A DNA stretch of 64,000 nucleotides from SIG714 sp964638675 (GTDB lineage Bacteria > Bacillota > Clostridia > Oscillospirales > CAG-272). Where the stretch lies: NCBI GenBank assembly GCA_964638675.1, contig CAZXAU010000001.1:62001-126000 (forward strand). Direction: 5' to 3'. The position numbers were made by a program, and so were the translations under genes. Of this stretch, positions 26,995 through 35,038 are shown in pieces; the stretch's first letter is position 1, and each line of letters begins with the position of its first letter. The notes beneath the pieces were generated by a model that saw only the letters and a program-made list of their open reading frames with translations, had not been told where the DNA came from and made no database searches.

Positions 26995-27576
26995 ATGAAC
27001 AAAAGAAATCAAAATCTATTCATCCTTGTCGAATGTGCGGCTATGATCGCTCTTTCGACCGTACTGAGCCTTTTGAAGGTAATTCAGATGCCTCTCGGCG
27101 GCTCGGTAACTCTTTTCAGTATGCTTCCTGTCTGCTTTATTTCTATAAGGCACGGTGTGAAGTGGGGACTCGGAGCTGCATTTATTTATTCTGTAGGACA
27201 GTTTTTCCTTGGCGGATCACTTGGCTGGGGACTTGATCTTACTACACTTGTGATATGTGCACTTCTTGATTACATAATCGCTTATACGGTGCTCGGTCTT
27301 TCGGGAATCTTTGCAAAAAAAGGTTCTGCCGGCATAGTTTCGGGAACTGTTATGGTTTTGGTTTTACGTTTTGCCTGTCATTTTCTCTCAGGCGTAACCA
27401 TTTGGGAACGTTTGAAGCCTTGGGAGCTTTTCGGAAAAACATTTGAGAATATGCCTGTGCTTTACTCCTTCTGTTACAACGGTTTTTATATGATCCCCGA
27501 GATAGTTTTCACAACTGTTGCTATCATCGTACTCATAAAAATTCCCGTAATCAAAAAGCTGCTGATCAAACAGTGA
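26995..27576 (+). CDS. thiT: Thiamine-specific ECF transporter S component
   Basis: 193 residues from the ATG at 26995 (GAAAGGAA upstream); the longer frame would run through the leader terminator. It has six hydrophobic segments. The ALSTVLSLLKVIQMPLGGSVT region and the LGWGLDLTT loop resemble the thiamine site of ThiT. It works with the shared EcfA/A'/T module, which is not in this window. Control by the TPP riboswitch supports the substrate. Confidence 0.92.
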   Translation: MNKRNQNLFILVECAAMIALSTVLSLLKVIQMPLGGSVTLFSMLPVCFISIRHGVKWGLGAAFIYSVGQFFLGGSLGWGLDLTTLVICALLDYIIAYTVLGLSGIFAKKGSAGIVSGTVMVLVLRFACHFLSGVTIWERLKPWELFGKTFENMPVLYSFCYNGFYMIPEIVFTTVAIIVLIKIPVIKKLLIKQ

Positions 27577-27622
27577 ACTGCCGCCGGTAAGTGTAAAGCT
27601 ATTTGAAAAATAGGGAAAATAT

Positions 27623-27669
27623 AAATGAAGCCCTGCTGTGTTTTGGCATGGCTTCATTTGTTTTATTTT
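27623..27669 (+). terminator. Terminator after thiT
   Basis: AAATGAAGCC/GGCTTCATTT stem with a 17-base loop, followed by GTTTTATTTT. Confidence 0.8.
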
Positions 27670-27801
27670 GTGGTATTGTAAAATGAAGTTGCAATACCGG
27701 ATAGAGCAAAATTTTCAAAAAAGATATCCATAGTAACAATTCTATCACAGAAGACAGAAAAGGTCAACATCTATTGAATGGAGAATGACATGAAATTGAA
27801 G

Positions 27802-27833
27802 TTAGTAAATTCCTTCCACCGTGGAATTTACTA
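27802..27833. repeat. 12-bp perfect inverted repeat
   Basis: TTAGTAAATTCC and GGAATTTACTAA enclose nine bases, about 45 bases upstream of the promoter at 27879. There is no T-run. It could be an operator or a remnant of a repeat element. The rest of 27670-27878 shows nothing else recognisable. Confidence 0.5.
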
Positions 27834-27878
27834 ATCGGAAATATTTATAAAGAGCAAGGAAATGCTTCCTTTTTTTTG

Positions 27879-27907
27879 TTGACTTTTTCAAAAAGATATG
27901 ATATAAT
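27879..27907 (+). promoter_or_regulatory. Promoter of the small-peptide pair
   Basis: TTGACT and TATAAT spaced by exactly 17 bases, about 100 bases before the 68-codon ORF. Confidence 0.8.
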
Positions 27908-28008
27908 GTAGAGAAAAAATGAAGATTAGGTGGTAATAATTGAACAAATTACCCGCTGTGCAGCCGTGATGAAAACAAGAAGATCAAATACGGCAAAGTT
28001 CCTGAGTA

Positions 28009-28215
28009 ATGGAAGAAGAATCTACACAAAAATGTATGACAATGCAGGTTGATATTTATAGTGAAGCGAATGATGGTATGATATATTATGAGCATCATTA
28101 CTGTTGGAGAGTCAATGCTGCTATTCTTGCGGCTGTTGGATCAATTGTACTTATCGAATCGGGTGCAGGTGCACCCGCCGGTGTTGCAGGTTTAGGTGCA
28201 TTGGTACTTGCTTAA
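28009..28215 (+). CDS. Small peptide with Gly/Ala-rich hydrophobic C-terminus
   Basis: 68 residues. The N-terminal half is acidic and polar (MEEESTQ to EHHYCW). The C-terminal half is a membrane-type segment of small residues (AAILAAVGSIVLI, then GAGAPAGVAGLGALVLA). Such a layout is seen in bacteriocin-like and toxin-like peptides and in small membrane proteins. No strong Shine-Dalgarno is seen before the ATG at 28009; another ATG at 28036 is possible. A strong promoter lies 100 bases upstream. Function unknown. Confidence 0.5.
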   Translation: MEEESTQKCMTMQVDIYSEANDGMIYYEHHYCWRVNAAILAAVGSIVLIESGAGAPAGVAGLGALVLA

Positions 28216-28238
28216 ATCATTTCATCAAGGAGAGATTT

Positions 28239-28934
28239 ATGGGAACATTCAGAATTCAATATACAGGGAGCCCGTATTCTAAAGAGCCGAATAAAGCTTT
28301 TTTAAAGGAGATGTCGAGGCAGATTTCGGATAAACTTATTATGCTTATCGAAAATGAAGATGTAAAGAATCACGCAACGGAATTGGTTGGTCTTACTGTT
28401 CACAATCAATATTATGAGTACGCAATTCAAAAAAAGCCCGGTTCTTTAACAATGTTCGTGTCTACTAAAGGGGCGTTCTATCTATGTAAAATCAATGTAA
28501 CGTGGAGCGTTTCCGACGGTGAAAACATCTACCCATATGAAAGCATTGCTGGAAGAAGTATTCTTTTTGATGTTACAATGGAGAGATCCGAGAGAAGCAA
28601 GCTGAATTACCTGCTGCCACAGCTTTACAGTCCTGTAATCAAATCGGAGGAAAGCGGATATCCTTTTGACTATCAGATCCATTTCGGAGGACATACTTTT
28701 GTTCTGAAATTCAATCAAGACATAGATACCGAAACGATCCGAAAAAGTGCTGCAATGGCAAGAGAGCTTTATTTCTGCACCTTTTCGGAGATTCACGGAT
28801 CTCCGCTGATCCGCATCGGAAAGAGTGAGATCCGCATGACCGTTTCACCGGATCGTTTGAATACAGATGTCATCATGCAAATACTCGCTATTTTCAAAAA
28901 AATACCGGGGATTCAAAGAATTACGGTTCGCTGA
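28239..28934 (+). CDS. Protein of unknown function, partner of the 68-residue peptide
   Basis: 231 residues from the ATG at 28239, which has AAGGAGAG at a good distance; the longer Cys-rich frame upstream overlaps the small ORF and is rejected. The protein looks soluble, with mixed alpha and beta content and no signal peptide, and I recognise no domain. It starts 23 bases after the small peptide gene and shares its promoter, so the two probably act together, perhaps as peptide and immunity/processing factor. Confidence 0.7.
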   Translation: MGTFRIQYTGSPYSKEPNKAFLKEMSRQISDKLIMLIENEDVKNHATELVGLTVHNQYYEYAIQKKPGSLTMFVSTKGAFYLCKINVTWSVSDGENIYPYESIAGRSILFDVTMERSERSKLNYLLPQLYSPVIKSEESGYPFDYQIHFGGHTFVLKFNQDIDTETIRKSAAMARELYFCTFSEIHGSPLIRIGKSEIRMTVSPDRLNTDVIMQILAIFKKIPGIQRITVR

Positions 28935-29000
28935 ATATTTGATATACCACGCAGGGAATGGAAAGAAAAATGAAGAACTTGCAATGTGTGAGTTGCCTTA

Positions 29001-29365
29001 ACTATACCCCAAACGATCTCAAATGATGGATTAGTATACAATCAGTATGCCTATGATAAGCTCGGACAGCTGATCAGCGAAGACAACGGAGATGCAAATA
29101 AGAGCTACACCTATTCCTATGACAGCAGAGGAAATATTCTTGAAAAGAAAACCTATGCTTTCACCTTTGGAACGCTCGGAACAGTTCAAAAGAAGGACAG
29201 CTACGATTATACTTCAGACAGCCGGAAAGACCGTTTGACATCCTATAACGGCAACGATACCATAAACTATGACTGCATCGGAAATTCTTCGACCTACAAC
29301 AACGGTATCTCCTACTCCTTCACATGAGAAGGTCGGCAGGCGCAATCGGCGGTTAAGGAAAGCTC
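29001..29365 (+). pseudogene. RHS-repeat protein remnant
   Basis: The frame translates to typical RHS/YD repeats: YAYDKLGQLISEDNG, YTYSYDSRGNILEKK, then DRLTSYNG and a NNGISYSFT end. Normal RHS proteins read YTWQGRQ or FTWEGRQ at this point. Here the Trp codon is TGA (29325-29327), and GRQAQSAVKE continues in the same frame. No start codon or ribosome site is present upstream. It is the decayed end of a polymorphic toxin or wall protein. Confidence 0.8.
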
Positions 29366-29593
29366 CTTCTTTCTGTTTTTTATTATAGCAGATCTTTGGA
29401 CGTTTGTCGACTCTATTCATATTATAACACTCTACTTCAACAATGTTAACGCACCTCCATATGACTATAATAACCCATGGAAGCAAAAGATTACTTACGA
29501 GACAAGAAACACAAACTATTGATCCGTTGCTTTTCTATAATTCTGCGAATTTTTACTGTGATACCAATTAAATTCAAAGAAAGAGGTCAGATT

Positions 29594-31198
29594 ATGAAAA
29601 AAATTACAGTCTCCATACTCGTTGTTCTTATTGTTCTCATTGTTCTTCCGCTTCCTCTTACGGCATCTGCCGGGGAAGAAAAATATGCACTTAAAAACAT
29701 AACTGAGGAAGAATTCAACTGTTTGTACGGCGAAAAAGAATGCCCTGACAGTTATTTCATTCCGATCGCTTATTACGGTTTGACTTATGATGTATACAAA
29801 GAAGCTCTTGAAAATGAAGGCAAATTCACCTATCGCTACGGAAATATCTATGTATCTAATCAGGTTATGTGTTGTGATAAAAACGGGAAGATTTCCCACA
29901 GCGTCTGCCGATGGTCATATGGTCATGGTATGGAAGATAGTGATTTTGATTGGATGAATGATCTTTCTCTTTTGCAGTTAACGTGGTTGGGCGAAAAAAA
30001 CGAGGCGAATATCATGGCGTTTCTTGCTCCGTGGTGTTTATATGACGGAGAAAATTTCTATACATGGAACGATCTTATGTCGCTTTCGATTAACGAACTT
30101 TCAAAAATTAATTATTCATTTTACGGATTCAAAACCTTTATTTCGTCTGTTAAATCAGAAATGAGTAAGCGAGGCTGGTGGAATGATGGGTACGAAGACC
30201 TCTACACCCTTCTGAAATTGCATGAGGATGATTACGACGCAGCACATAAAGGCGAAAAGTTTTATCCCGGATTTGACGGAAGCAAGGTCTATCTTTCTGA
30301 AATATGCAGACAGGCTAATATCAAAAAAATTGAATTATATTATCAGTGTTATTTTTCCTTTGACAAAATAATTCCCGTATATAATATCGATATATATTCA
30401 TTCAACCCGTATACAAAAGAGTTTGCCGATTGGTTTTTATCCGTAAAAGGAGATCTTGAAGACAGCAGCTTTAAGTTATATATGACCGAATTCTGCGAAT
30501 CATTTTATTCTCCTGAATTACCTGATATAGGAGGAGAAGGTTACGGAATGTATGGTGGTATTAATATGGCATACTACCTTTTTGAAGGCTTTAACATAAA
30601 AGACATGTTATATGTAGAAGAATTTGCGGGAAAGGATATCGGTGGATACGGATGTTTATGGAATGTTTTCAAAGCACATAAAACCGGAATACTGACAGAC
30701 GATGATGTTGCCTCGGGACTTGCAGAAAAAGCCTATATTGATCGCAGAGGAAGATTCTATCAGAGTTACTATGACCTGCTTGTAGGAGACTCGTGGTATG
30801 ATCTACTCAAATCGACTCTTATGCATAACAGATATCATTTCGGCAGTGTAATTCTTTATTTGGAGTATAATGATTTTGAAAAAATGAACCGGTCTGTTGG
30901 GTGTGCATTTCGGGAGGTTTTCACAAAAGAGCAACTTGAAAGCATTGACGATCCTTATAGGGTCTATTCAGATCTTCTCGAACTTCGAACCCTCGATTTC
31001 AATTGGGGATACACCGATTTTGGTCCCGGAGAAACCGGTTATGCAAGACTTGAGGAAAACATAAAGAATGTGAAGGCTCTTATGTCAGATCCTCCTTCGA
31101 CATCGGACAGTACTGCAATATACGTTGTTATCGCACTTGCATCAATAGCTCTGTGCACCGTGGTACTGTTCCGGAAAGGCAGATTTATTAAAGAGTAA
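29594..31198 (+). CDS. Surface protein with signal peptide and PxTSD-type C-terminal anchor
   Basis: 534 residues from the ATG at 29594 (AAAGAGGTC before it). A signal peptide (1-27, ending TASA) is followed by a large Tyr-, Trp- and acid-rich extracellular region without a recognised domain. The end carries PPSTSDS, a transmembrane helix (about 507-526) and the basic tail RKGRFIKE, the layout of a sortase-type sorting signal. A related motif ends the next gene. No sortase is in the window. Confidence 0.7.
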   Translation: MKKITVSILVVLIVLIVLPLPLTASAGEEKYALKNITEEEFNCLYGEKECPDSYFIPIAYYGLTYDVYKEALENEGKFTYRYGNIYVSNQVMCCDKNGKISHSVCRWSYGHGMEDSDFDWMNDLSLLQLTWLGEKNEANIMAFLAPWCLYDGENFYTWNDLMSLSINELSKINYSFYGFKTFISSVKSEMSKRGWWNDGYEDLYTLLKLHEDDYDAAHKGEKFYPGFDGSKVYLSEICRQANIKKIELYYQCYFSFDKIIPVYNIDIYSFNPYTKEFADWFLSVKGDLEDSSFKLYMTEFCESFYSPELPDIGGEGYGMYGGINMAYYLFEGFNIKDMLYVEEFAGKDIGGYGCLWNVFKAHKTGILTDDDVASGLAEKAYIDRRGRFYQSYYDLLVGDSWYDLLKSTLMHNRYHFGSVILYLEYNDFEKMNRSVGCAFREVFTKEQLESIDDPYRVYSDLLELRTLDFNWGYTDFGPGETGYARLEENIKNVKALMSDPPSTSDSTAIYVVIALASIALCTVVLFRKGRFIKE

Positions 31199-31278
31199 AG
31201 CTTTCTTTATATTTGATCAGAATTTAACAAATGTACAAGTTAATCTTAATCAGGAAAATACGAAAGGTGAAAAATAAC

Positions 31279-32352
31279 ATGAAAAAAATTCTGTCATCAG
31301 CACTTGTATTATTACTTGTTTTTTCGCTTTCGTTGGTATGTTTTGCTGAAGATGATACCATAAGCGATGAGCAAGCAAAAGATCTGTACAAAAAAATGGA
31401 AACCCTTTGGACTATGATAAATCAAAGTCCTGTTGGGAGCATGCCTGTTGATGGCTCGAAAACCGTAGTTTATTGTTTGCATAATGATTATAATGCAGCA
31501 AATAATTCACCCCCCTATCTTTTCGAGTACTATACCGTCAAAGATGAATACAATTCTTTGGAAAAAATGCAGAATAAATGGGCAGAAGTATTCACAGATG
31601 AAATAGCTTCATATGCATTTCTTCCCAACATCCATAACTTGTGTGAGTTCACAGTACATGAGGGAAAAGTATGCGTTTTTTCGATGGCGGCGTATGCTCC
31701 CGGAGATTTCGGACTTTATGATGATATTGAAGGAATTGAAAGGGAATCAGGAAAAGTTGTGTTAAAGGTAAATGTTGATAACTACCGTGACAGTACCGGC
31801 CTTGGTGATTCCGTTCAGACTCACACACTTGAAATTACAAAGGGTGACAACGGATGGCGTATCTCCGGCGGAAGCCTTATCGATCTTTTGTTCCCTGTTA
31901 AATCCGGTTACACTATGCCCGGCGAAGAAGATAGTTTGATTATAAGTGCCGCAAAAGACGGTTGCACGCCTTACCAAGAATCGTATATTACCGAATATCA
32001 GCTTCAAGGAACTGCAAATACAAAAATAAAGGTATATCCGTATATCGATTTTGAAAATGCACTTATTGCAAATAAAGAATCGGAAAAATGCACGCTGTCG
32101 GTCAACATTTACAGCAACAAAAAATATAATGGCAAACCTCTTCTTCTTATGGAAAATGCAACGATCGAACTTGAATACCGGGATGAAGAATGGAATGTCG
32201 TCGGCGGAAGTTATGAAAACCTTGAACAGCACCTTGGTGTAAGTTATATTCCTCAGACATCTGATGGTTCTGTATTTTTCGTAGTTCTCATGGTCCTCTC
32301 ACTTTTATCGATCGGCGTTGTTTCGTCTGTAAAGAAAGAGGTCAGATCATAA
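31279..32352 (+). CDS. Surface protein with IPQTSD-type C-terminal anchor
   Basis: 357 residues from the ATG at 31279, which follows GAAAGGTG. Signal peptide (1-23, ending CFA), then an extracellular alpha/beta region with two similar strand-rich parts near 125-205 and 240-325 (TLEITKGDNGWRISGGS; ATIELEYRDEEWNVVGGS). The end has IPQTSD, a transmembrane helix and SVKKEVRS. It lies 80 bases after the previous gene and shares its layout but not its sequence. Function unknown. Confidence 0.7.
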   Translation: MKKILSSALVLLLVFSLSLVCFAEDDTISDEQAKDLYKKMETLWTMINQSPVGSMPVDGSKTVVYCLHNDYNAANNSPPYLFEYYTVKDEYNSLEKMQNKWAEVFTDEIASYAFLPNIHNLCEFTVHEGKVCVFSMAAYAPGDFGLYDDIEGIERESGKVVLKVNVDNYRDSTGLGDSVQTHTLEITKGDNGWRISGGSLIDLLFPVKSGYTMPGEEDSLIISAAKDGCTPYQESYITEYQLQGTANTKIKVYPYIDFENALIANKESEKCTLSVNIYSNKKYNGKPLLLMENATIELEYRDEEWNVVGGSYENLEQHLGVSYIPQTSDGSVFFVVLMVLSLLSIGVVSSVKKEVRS

Positions 32353-32480
32353 AAAAACGCCCTCACTCCCGTTGTTCTCATTGTTCTTCCGATAACACTT
32401 ACAGCATCTGCCGAGAAAGAAAAATATGCTCTTAAAAATATAACTAAGGAAGAATTCAACTATTTGTACGGCGAAAAAAT
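32336..32480 (+). pseudogene. Truncated copy of the 5' end of the gene at 29594
   Basis: These 145 bases align with 29581-29735: the ribosome site AAAGAGGTCAGAT, the signal-peptide codons (VLIVLP, TASA) and the next residues (EKYALKNIT, EEFN, LYGEK). The start codon has become ATA, and several bases are deleted in the signal-peptide part. The copy stops abruptly at the terminator hairpin. This is a recent partial duplication whose ribosome-site region now encodes the last residues of the gene at 31279. Confidence 0.85.
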
Positions 32481-32518
32481 GCGGAAATTGCAACTTGATA
32501 TTGCAATTTCCGCATTTT
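32476..32518. terminator. Bidirectional terminator, 18-bp perfect stem
   Basis: AAAATGCGGAAATTGCAA and its exact complement enclose seven bases. T-runs lie on both sides. The right arm overlaps the stop codon of the converging metallophosphoesterase gene. Confidence 0.85.
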
Positions 32519-33644
32519 ATTTTTCTATAAACATTTTATCATATGTTTTTCCCGAATGGTCTGTGATCTGACAGCCTATGCCGTCTTGCTTTACTGTCAG
32601 AGCGAGGCCTTTATAGCCAACAACCTGTCCGGCATCATCCCTTACGAGCATTCCCGAAACTGCGATAGGGCAGGGCAGAAGTCCATAGCTGTCAAGAGCT
32701 CCTTTTTTGTCCGAAAATACCGTTTTGTGAAGGTGACCCGATATCATGAGATGCGGCTTTATATTTTCACCGATAAGTTTCAGCCATTCACGGTATATAT
32801 CGCCTTCGATATCAAAGGGAGGCTGATTTTTAAGGCAGAAGGGAATATGACTTATGACGATTCTGTACTCGGCAGAGCTTTCCATATACTCCGATTTTCT
32901 ATTTTCAATGACTTTTTTTATAAATTCGGTTTCTGCCTTGCGGAATATATGACATACATCGGTGCTTCCGTATTCGGGATGTGAATCGGGCTTATCCTCG
33001 CCGCAGTCAAGAACGATTCCCCATATTTTCCCGAGTCTGAATGTATAATAAGGTGTTCCGTTTTCGTTTGGGGTGTAATTTTCGAGCATTTCGGCGTATC
33101 TTCCACGGAGATCATGATTTCCTCTTGAAAATATACAGGGATGCTCTCCTTTTGTTATCTCTTCGCAAAGAGCAAACATAAGATCAAAGTTTTTTATATT
33201 GTCACTGCTGTCGTTGATATCACCGTTAAGTATCAGAAGATCTATATCATCCCCGAAGTATTTTCCTGCCATAGCGGGATATTCGTAATTCCCATGCGTA
33301 TCTGAGAGTATGTAAATGTTGATATCACCGTCTTTTCTGACAGGGACGAAATTGAAGGATATCTCCACGGTCTCTTCGCTCTGCGTGAAATACGGCTTTC
33401 TTTCTTTGATTTTTCTGTATCTGAGAGTGTACATACCTGCTTCATCCAGCTTTGAGATCGGAACCTTGATCTTGTGGACGAGCCCGAGCGATCTGCGTAT
33501 ACCACCCGAATGGTCAAAATATTCGCTGTCACCGATTTTTATACTGAGAAGAATCTCGCTCTTTGTCAGAACAATAATTTCATAATTATTTCCGCAAGCA
33601 AACACCGCAGGCGTAAAGCGTATCTCTTTAAGTTCTTTTTTCAT
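32517..33644 (-). CDS. Calcineurin-like metallophosphoesterase
   Basis: 375 residues from the second ATG (33644); an upstream in-frame ATG lies inside the repeat element in front. An N-terminal beta domain (about 1-105) comes before the catalytic domain, whose motifs are all present: LSDTHG, LNGDIND, RGNHD, SHIPF and SGHLHK, ligands of a two-metal centre. The purple-acid-phosphatase-like plan suggests a phosphomonoesterase or phosphodiesterase of unknown substrate, without a signal peptide. It lies just downstream of the alpha/beta hydrolase gene and behind repeat A1. Confidence 0.85.
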   Translation of the reverse strand: MKKELKEIRFTPAVFACGNNYEIIVLTKSEILLSIKIGDSEYFDHSGGIRRSLGLVHKIKVPISKLDEAGMYTLRYRKIKERKPYFTQSEETVEISFNFVPVRKDGDINIYILSDTHGNYEYPAMAGKYFGDDIDLLILNGDINDSSDNIKNFDLMFALCEEITKGEHPCIFSRGNHDLRGRYAEMLENYTPNENGTPYYTFRLGKIWGIVLDCGEDKPDSHPEYGSTDVCHIFRKAETEFIKKVIENRKSEYMESSAEYRIVISHIPFCLKNQPPFDIEGDIYREWLKLIGENIKPHLMISGHLHKTVFSDKKGALDSYGLLPCPIAVSGMLVRDDAGQVVGYKGLALTVKQDGIGCQITDHSGKTYDKMFIEK

Positions 33645-33777
33645 ATTTATAACCATAGCTTTCGCATTGCGAAAGCTTCCTTTCCTGAGGAATTGTGGCT
33701 GGTTTTGTGAAGCAAAATCGCCGCCGCGACGGCGGCGAAAGCCACAAAACGCCGTTTGAAAGATTTATCTTTCAAAC
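33642..33777 (-). repeat. Family A repeat, copy A1 (start-codon-proximal structured repeat)
   Basis: Read on the minus strand it has three parts in order: a 24-base palindrome built on GTTTGAAAGAT; a long hairpin closed by GTTTTGTG/CACAAAAC with an inner GC stem (CGCCGCCG/CGGCGGCG); and GAAAGGAA followed by GCTTTCGC/GCGAAAGC just before the start codon. It fills the whole gap between the hydrolase stop and the metallophosphoesterase start. The same element recurs at 39234, 40807 and 49877. Confidence 0.9.
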
Positions 33778-33785
33778 TTCTCTCT

Positions 33786-34724
33786 TTATTTTGTTCTGCT
33801 CAGCTTTTCGTTTGTCCAGCTGATAATGTCGTCATATATCTGTTCTCTGTTTATCTCACTCAGAAGATCGTGCCGTGCCTCGGGGTATATGTTTGCTTCA
33901 ATATCAGATATTCCGAATGATTTATATGCCGCACCGATCTTCCTGACATCCTCGCCGTACATTCCGACAGGATCATCTTCGCCCGAGAGTAATAATATAG
34001 GCAGCCCTTTGTCGGTCTTTTCATAGGTCTCATTGCTGTTTGCCCTGAGCTGAAGGGACAAAAGAGCGGCGAGTGATGAAACGGTAAGACGAAAACCGCA
34101 TTTTGAGTCGGATATATATTCATCTGCTTTATTTTTATCTCTTGTAAGCCAGGCAAACGGTCTGCCCCTTTCGCATCTTGAATTGTATGAGTCGAAAATA
34201 AGCTTTTCGCAGAATTTTGAATAGCTCCTTCTTCCATTTGACTGCGCTAGGGTTTCGGCAAGTGCAAGTGCAAATCTTGCCGATGTCCGGGGCGTTCCGC
34301 TTCCGCAAATGAGTGCGGCATCAAACAATCCCTTTTTTGCACGGGATATCGCCATTCGTGCAATAAGTGATCCCGACGAGTTGCCGAAGATCACAAGCGG
34401 AAGTCCTTCATGCTCTGCCTTGATACGCTCTGCATCGTAAAGAATATCCCCGACAAGTGCATCAGCGCCCGCTTCGAGCGGAATATGTCCTAAGTCTTTA
34501 ATATCTGTGACAGAATCGCCGTGTCCGATATGGTCGTGGCAAACAGATATATAGCCGTTGTCGCAGAGATGATCCATAAAAGGGACGTATCTTTTTTTAT
34601 GCTCAGCCATTCCGTGAGAAATGATGAATATGCCCTTAGGCTCGGAATCGGGCATCATCTTTATGCCACGAAGGGTAGATATGTCATCGCATGACTGAAT
34701 TGTGTATTCTGTAATTCTGTTCAT
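33786..34724 (-). CDS. Alpha/beta hydrolase (monoglyceride lipase/S33-like)
   Basis: 312 residues from the ATG at 34724 with GAGAGAG before it. ISHGMAEHKKRY is the oxyanion HG motif and CHDHIGHGDS follows, both typical of Hydrolase_4 lysophospholipase/monoglyceride lipase proteins. The nucleophile elbow reads GNSSG instead of the usual GHSMG or GHSLG, and keeps the Ser. LLLSGEDDPVG supplies the Asp and EARHDLL the His. It has no signal peptide. The likely substrate is a lipid ester. Confidence 0.85.
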   Translation of the reverse strand: MNRITEYTIQSCDDISTLRGIKMMPDSEPKGIFIISHGMAEHKKRYVPFMDHLCDNGYISVCHDHIGHGDSVTDIKDLGHIPLEAGADALVGDILYDAERIKAEHEGLPLVIFGNSSGSLIARMAISRAKKGLFDAALICGSGTPRTSARFALALAETLAQSNGRRSYSKFCEKLIFDSYNSRCERGRPFAWLTRDKNKADEYISDSKCGFRLTVSSLAALLSLQLRANSNETYEKTDKGLPILLLSGEDDPVGMYGEDVRKIGAAYKSFGISDIEANIYPEARHDLLSEINREQIYDDIISWTNEKLSRTK

Positions 34725-34858
34725 AAGCTCTCTCTGTTTTTTATAAATCAAATTCCGAATTTTTCGTATAGGAAGGGAAGAGGAGGGGAGGGAAGAGTGA
34801 AGAGTGAAAAGTGAAGAGGTGGATAGACCAATTAATTTTGAAAAAAATTGATAAAACG

Positions 34859-35025
34859 TGTGGGGGAGGGGGGCCCCACATGACGGCTACGAATCAAGCG
34901 GCTACAGCTTCAGCACCACTTCAGCGAAGCCCCATACCTTCCCTCTCCAATAAAGTCTTTGAGGGGGGAGGTGACATTTTCTGTTGAAAATGTCACCGGG
35001 GGAACTTTCTACAGAAAGTTCCCCC
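34859..35025 (-). repeat. Family B repeat, copy B1 (stop-codon-proximal)
   Basis: On the minus strand it begins 13 bases after the stop of the gene at 35039. Two adjacent hairpins come first: GGGGGAACTTTC with its complement, then GGTGACATTTTC with its complement. They are followed by TCAAAGACTTTATT, a GGCTTCGCT motif and GTAGCCGTCATGTGG. A second copy lies after ileS (54359-54530). The plus strand just beyond it (34771-34822) is a purine-rich tract. Confidence 0.85.
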
Positions 35026-35038
35026 ATATTAAATCATT

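Noticed and set aside
28104..28238. Cys-rich N-terminal extension (MESQCCYSCGCW...) that looked like a Cys-rich peptide
   Set aside because: It is an out-of-frame reading of the 68-codon ORF, has no ribosome site, and the ATG at 28239 has AAGGAGAG.
29325..29327. TGA read as Trp (altered genetic code) in the RHS frame
   Set aside because: TGA ends several intact genes here at the expected family lengths, so the RHS frame is better explained as a pseudogene.
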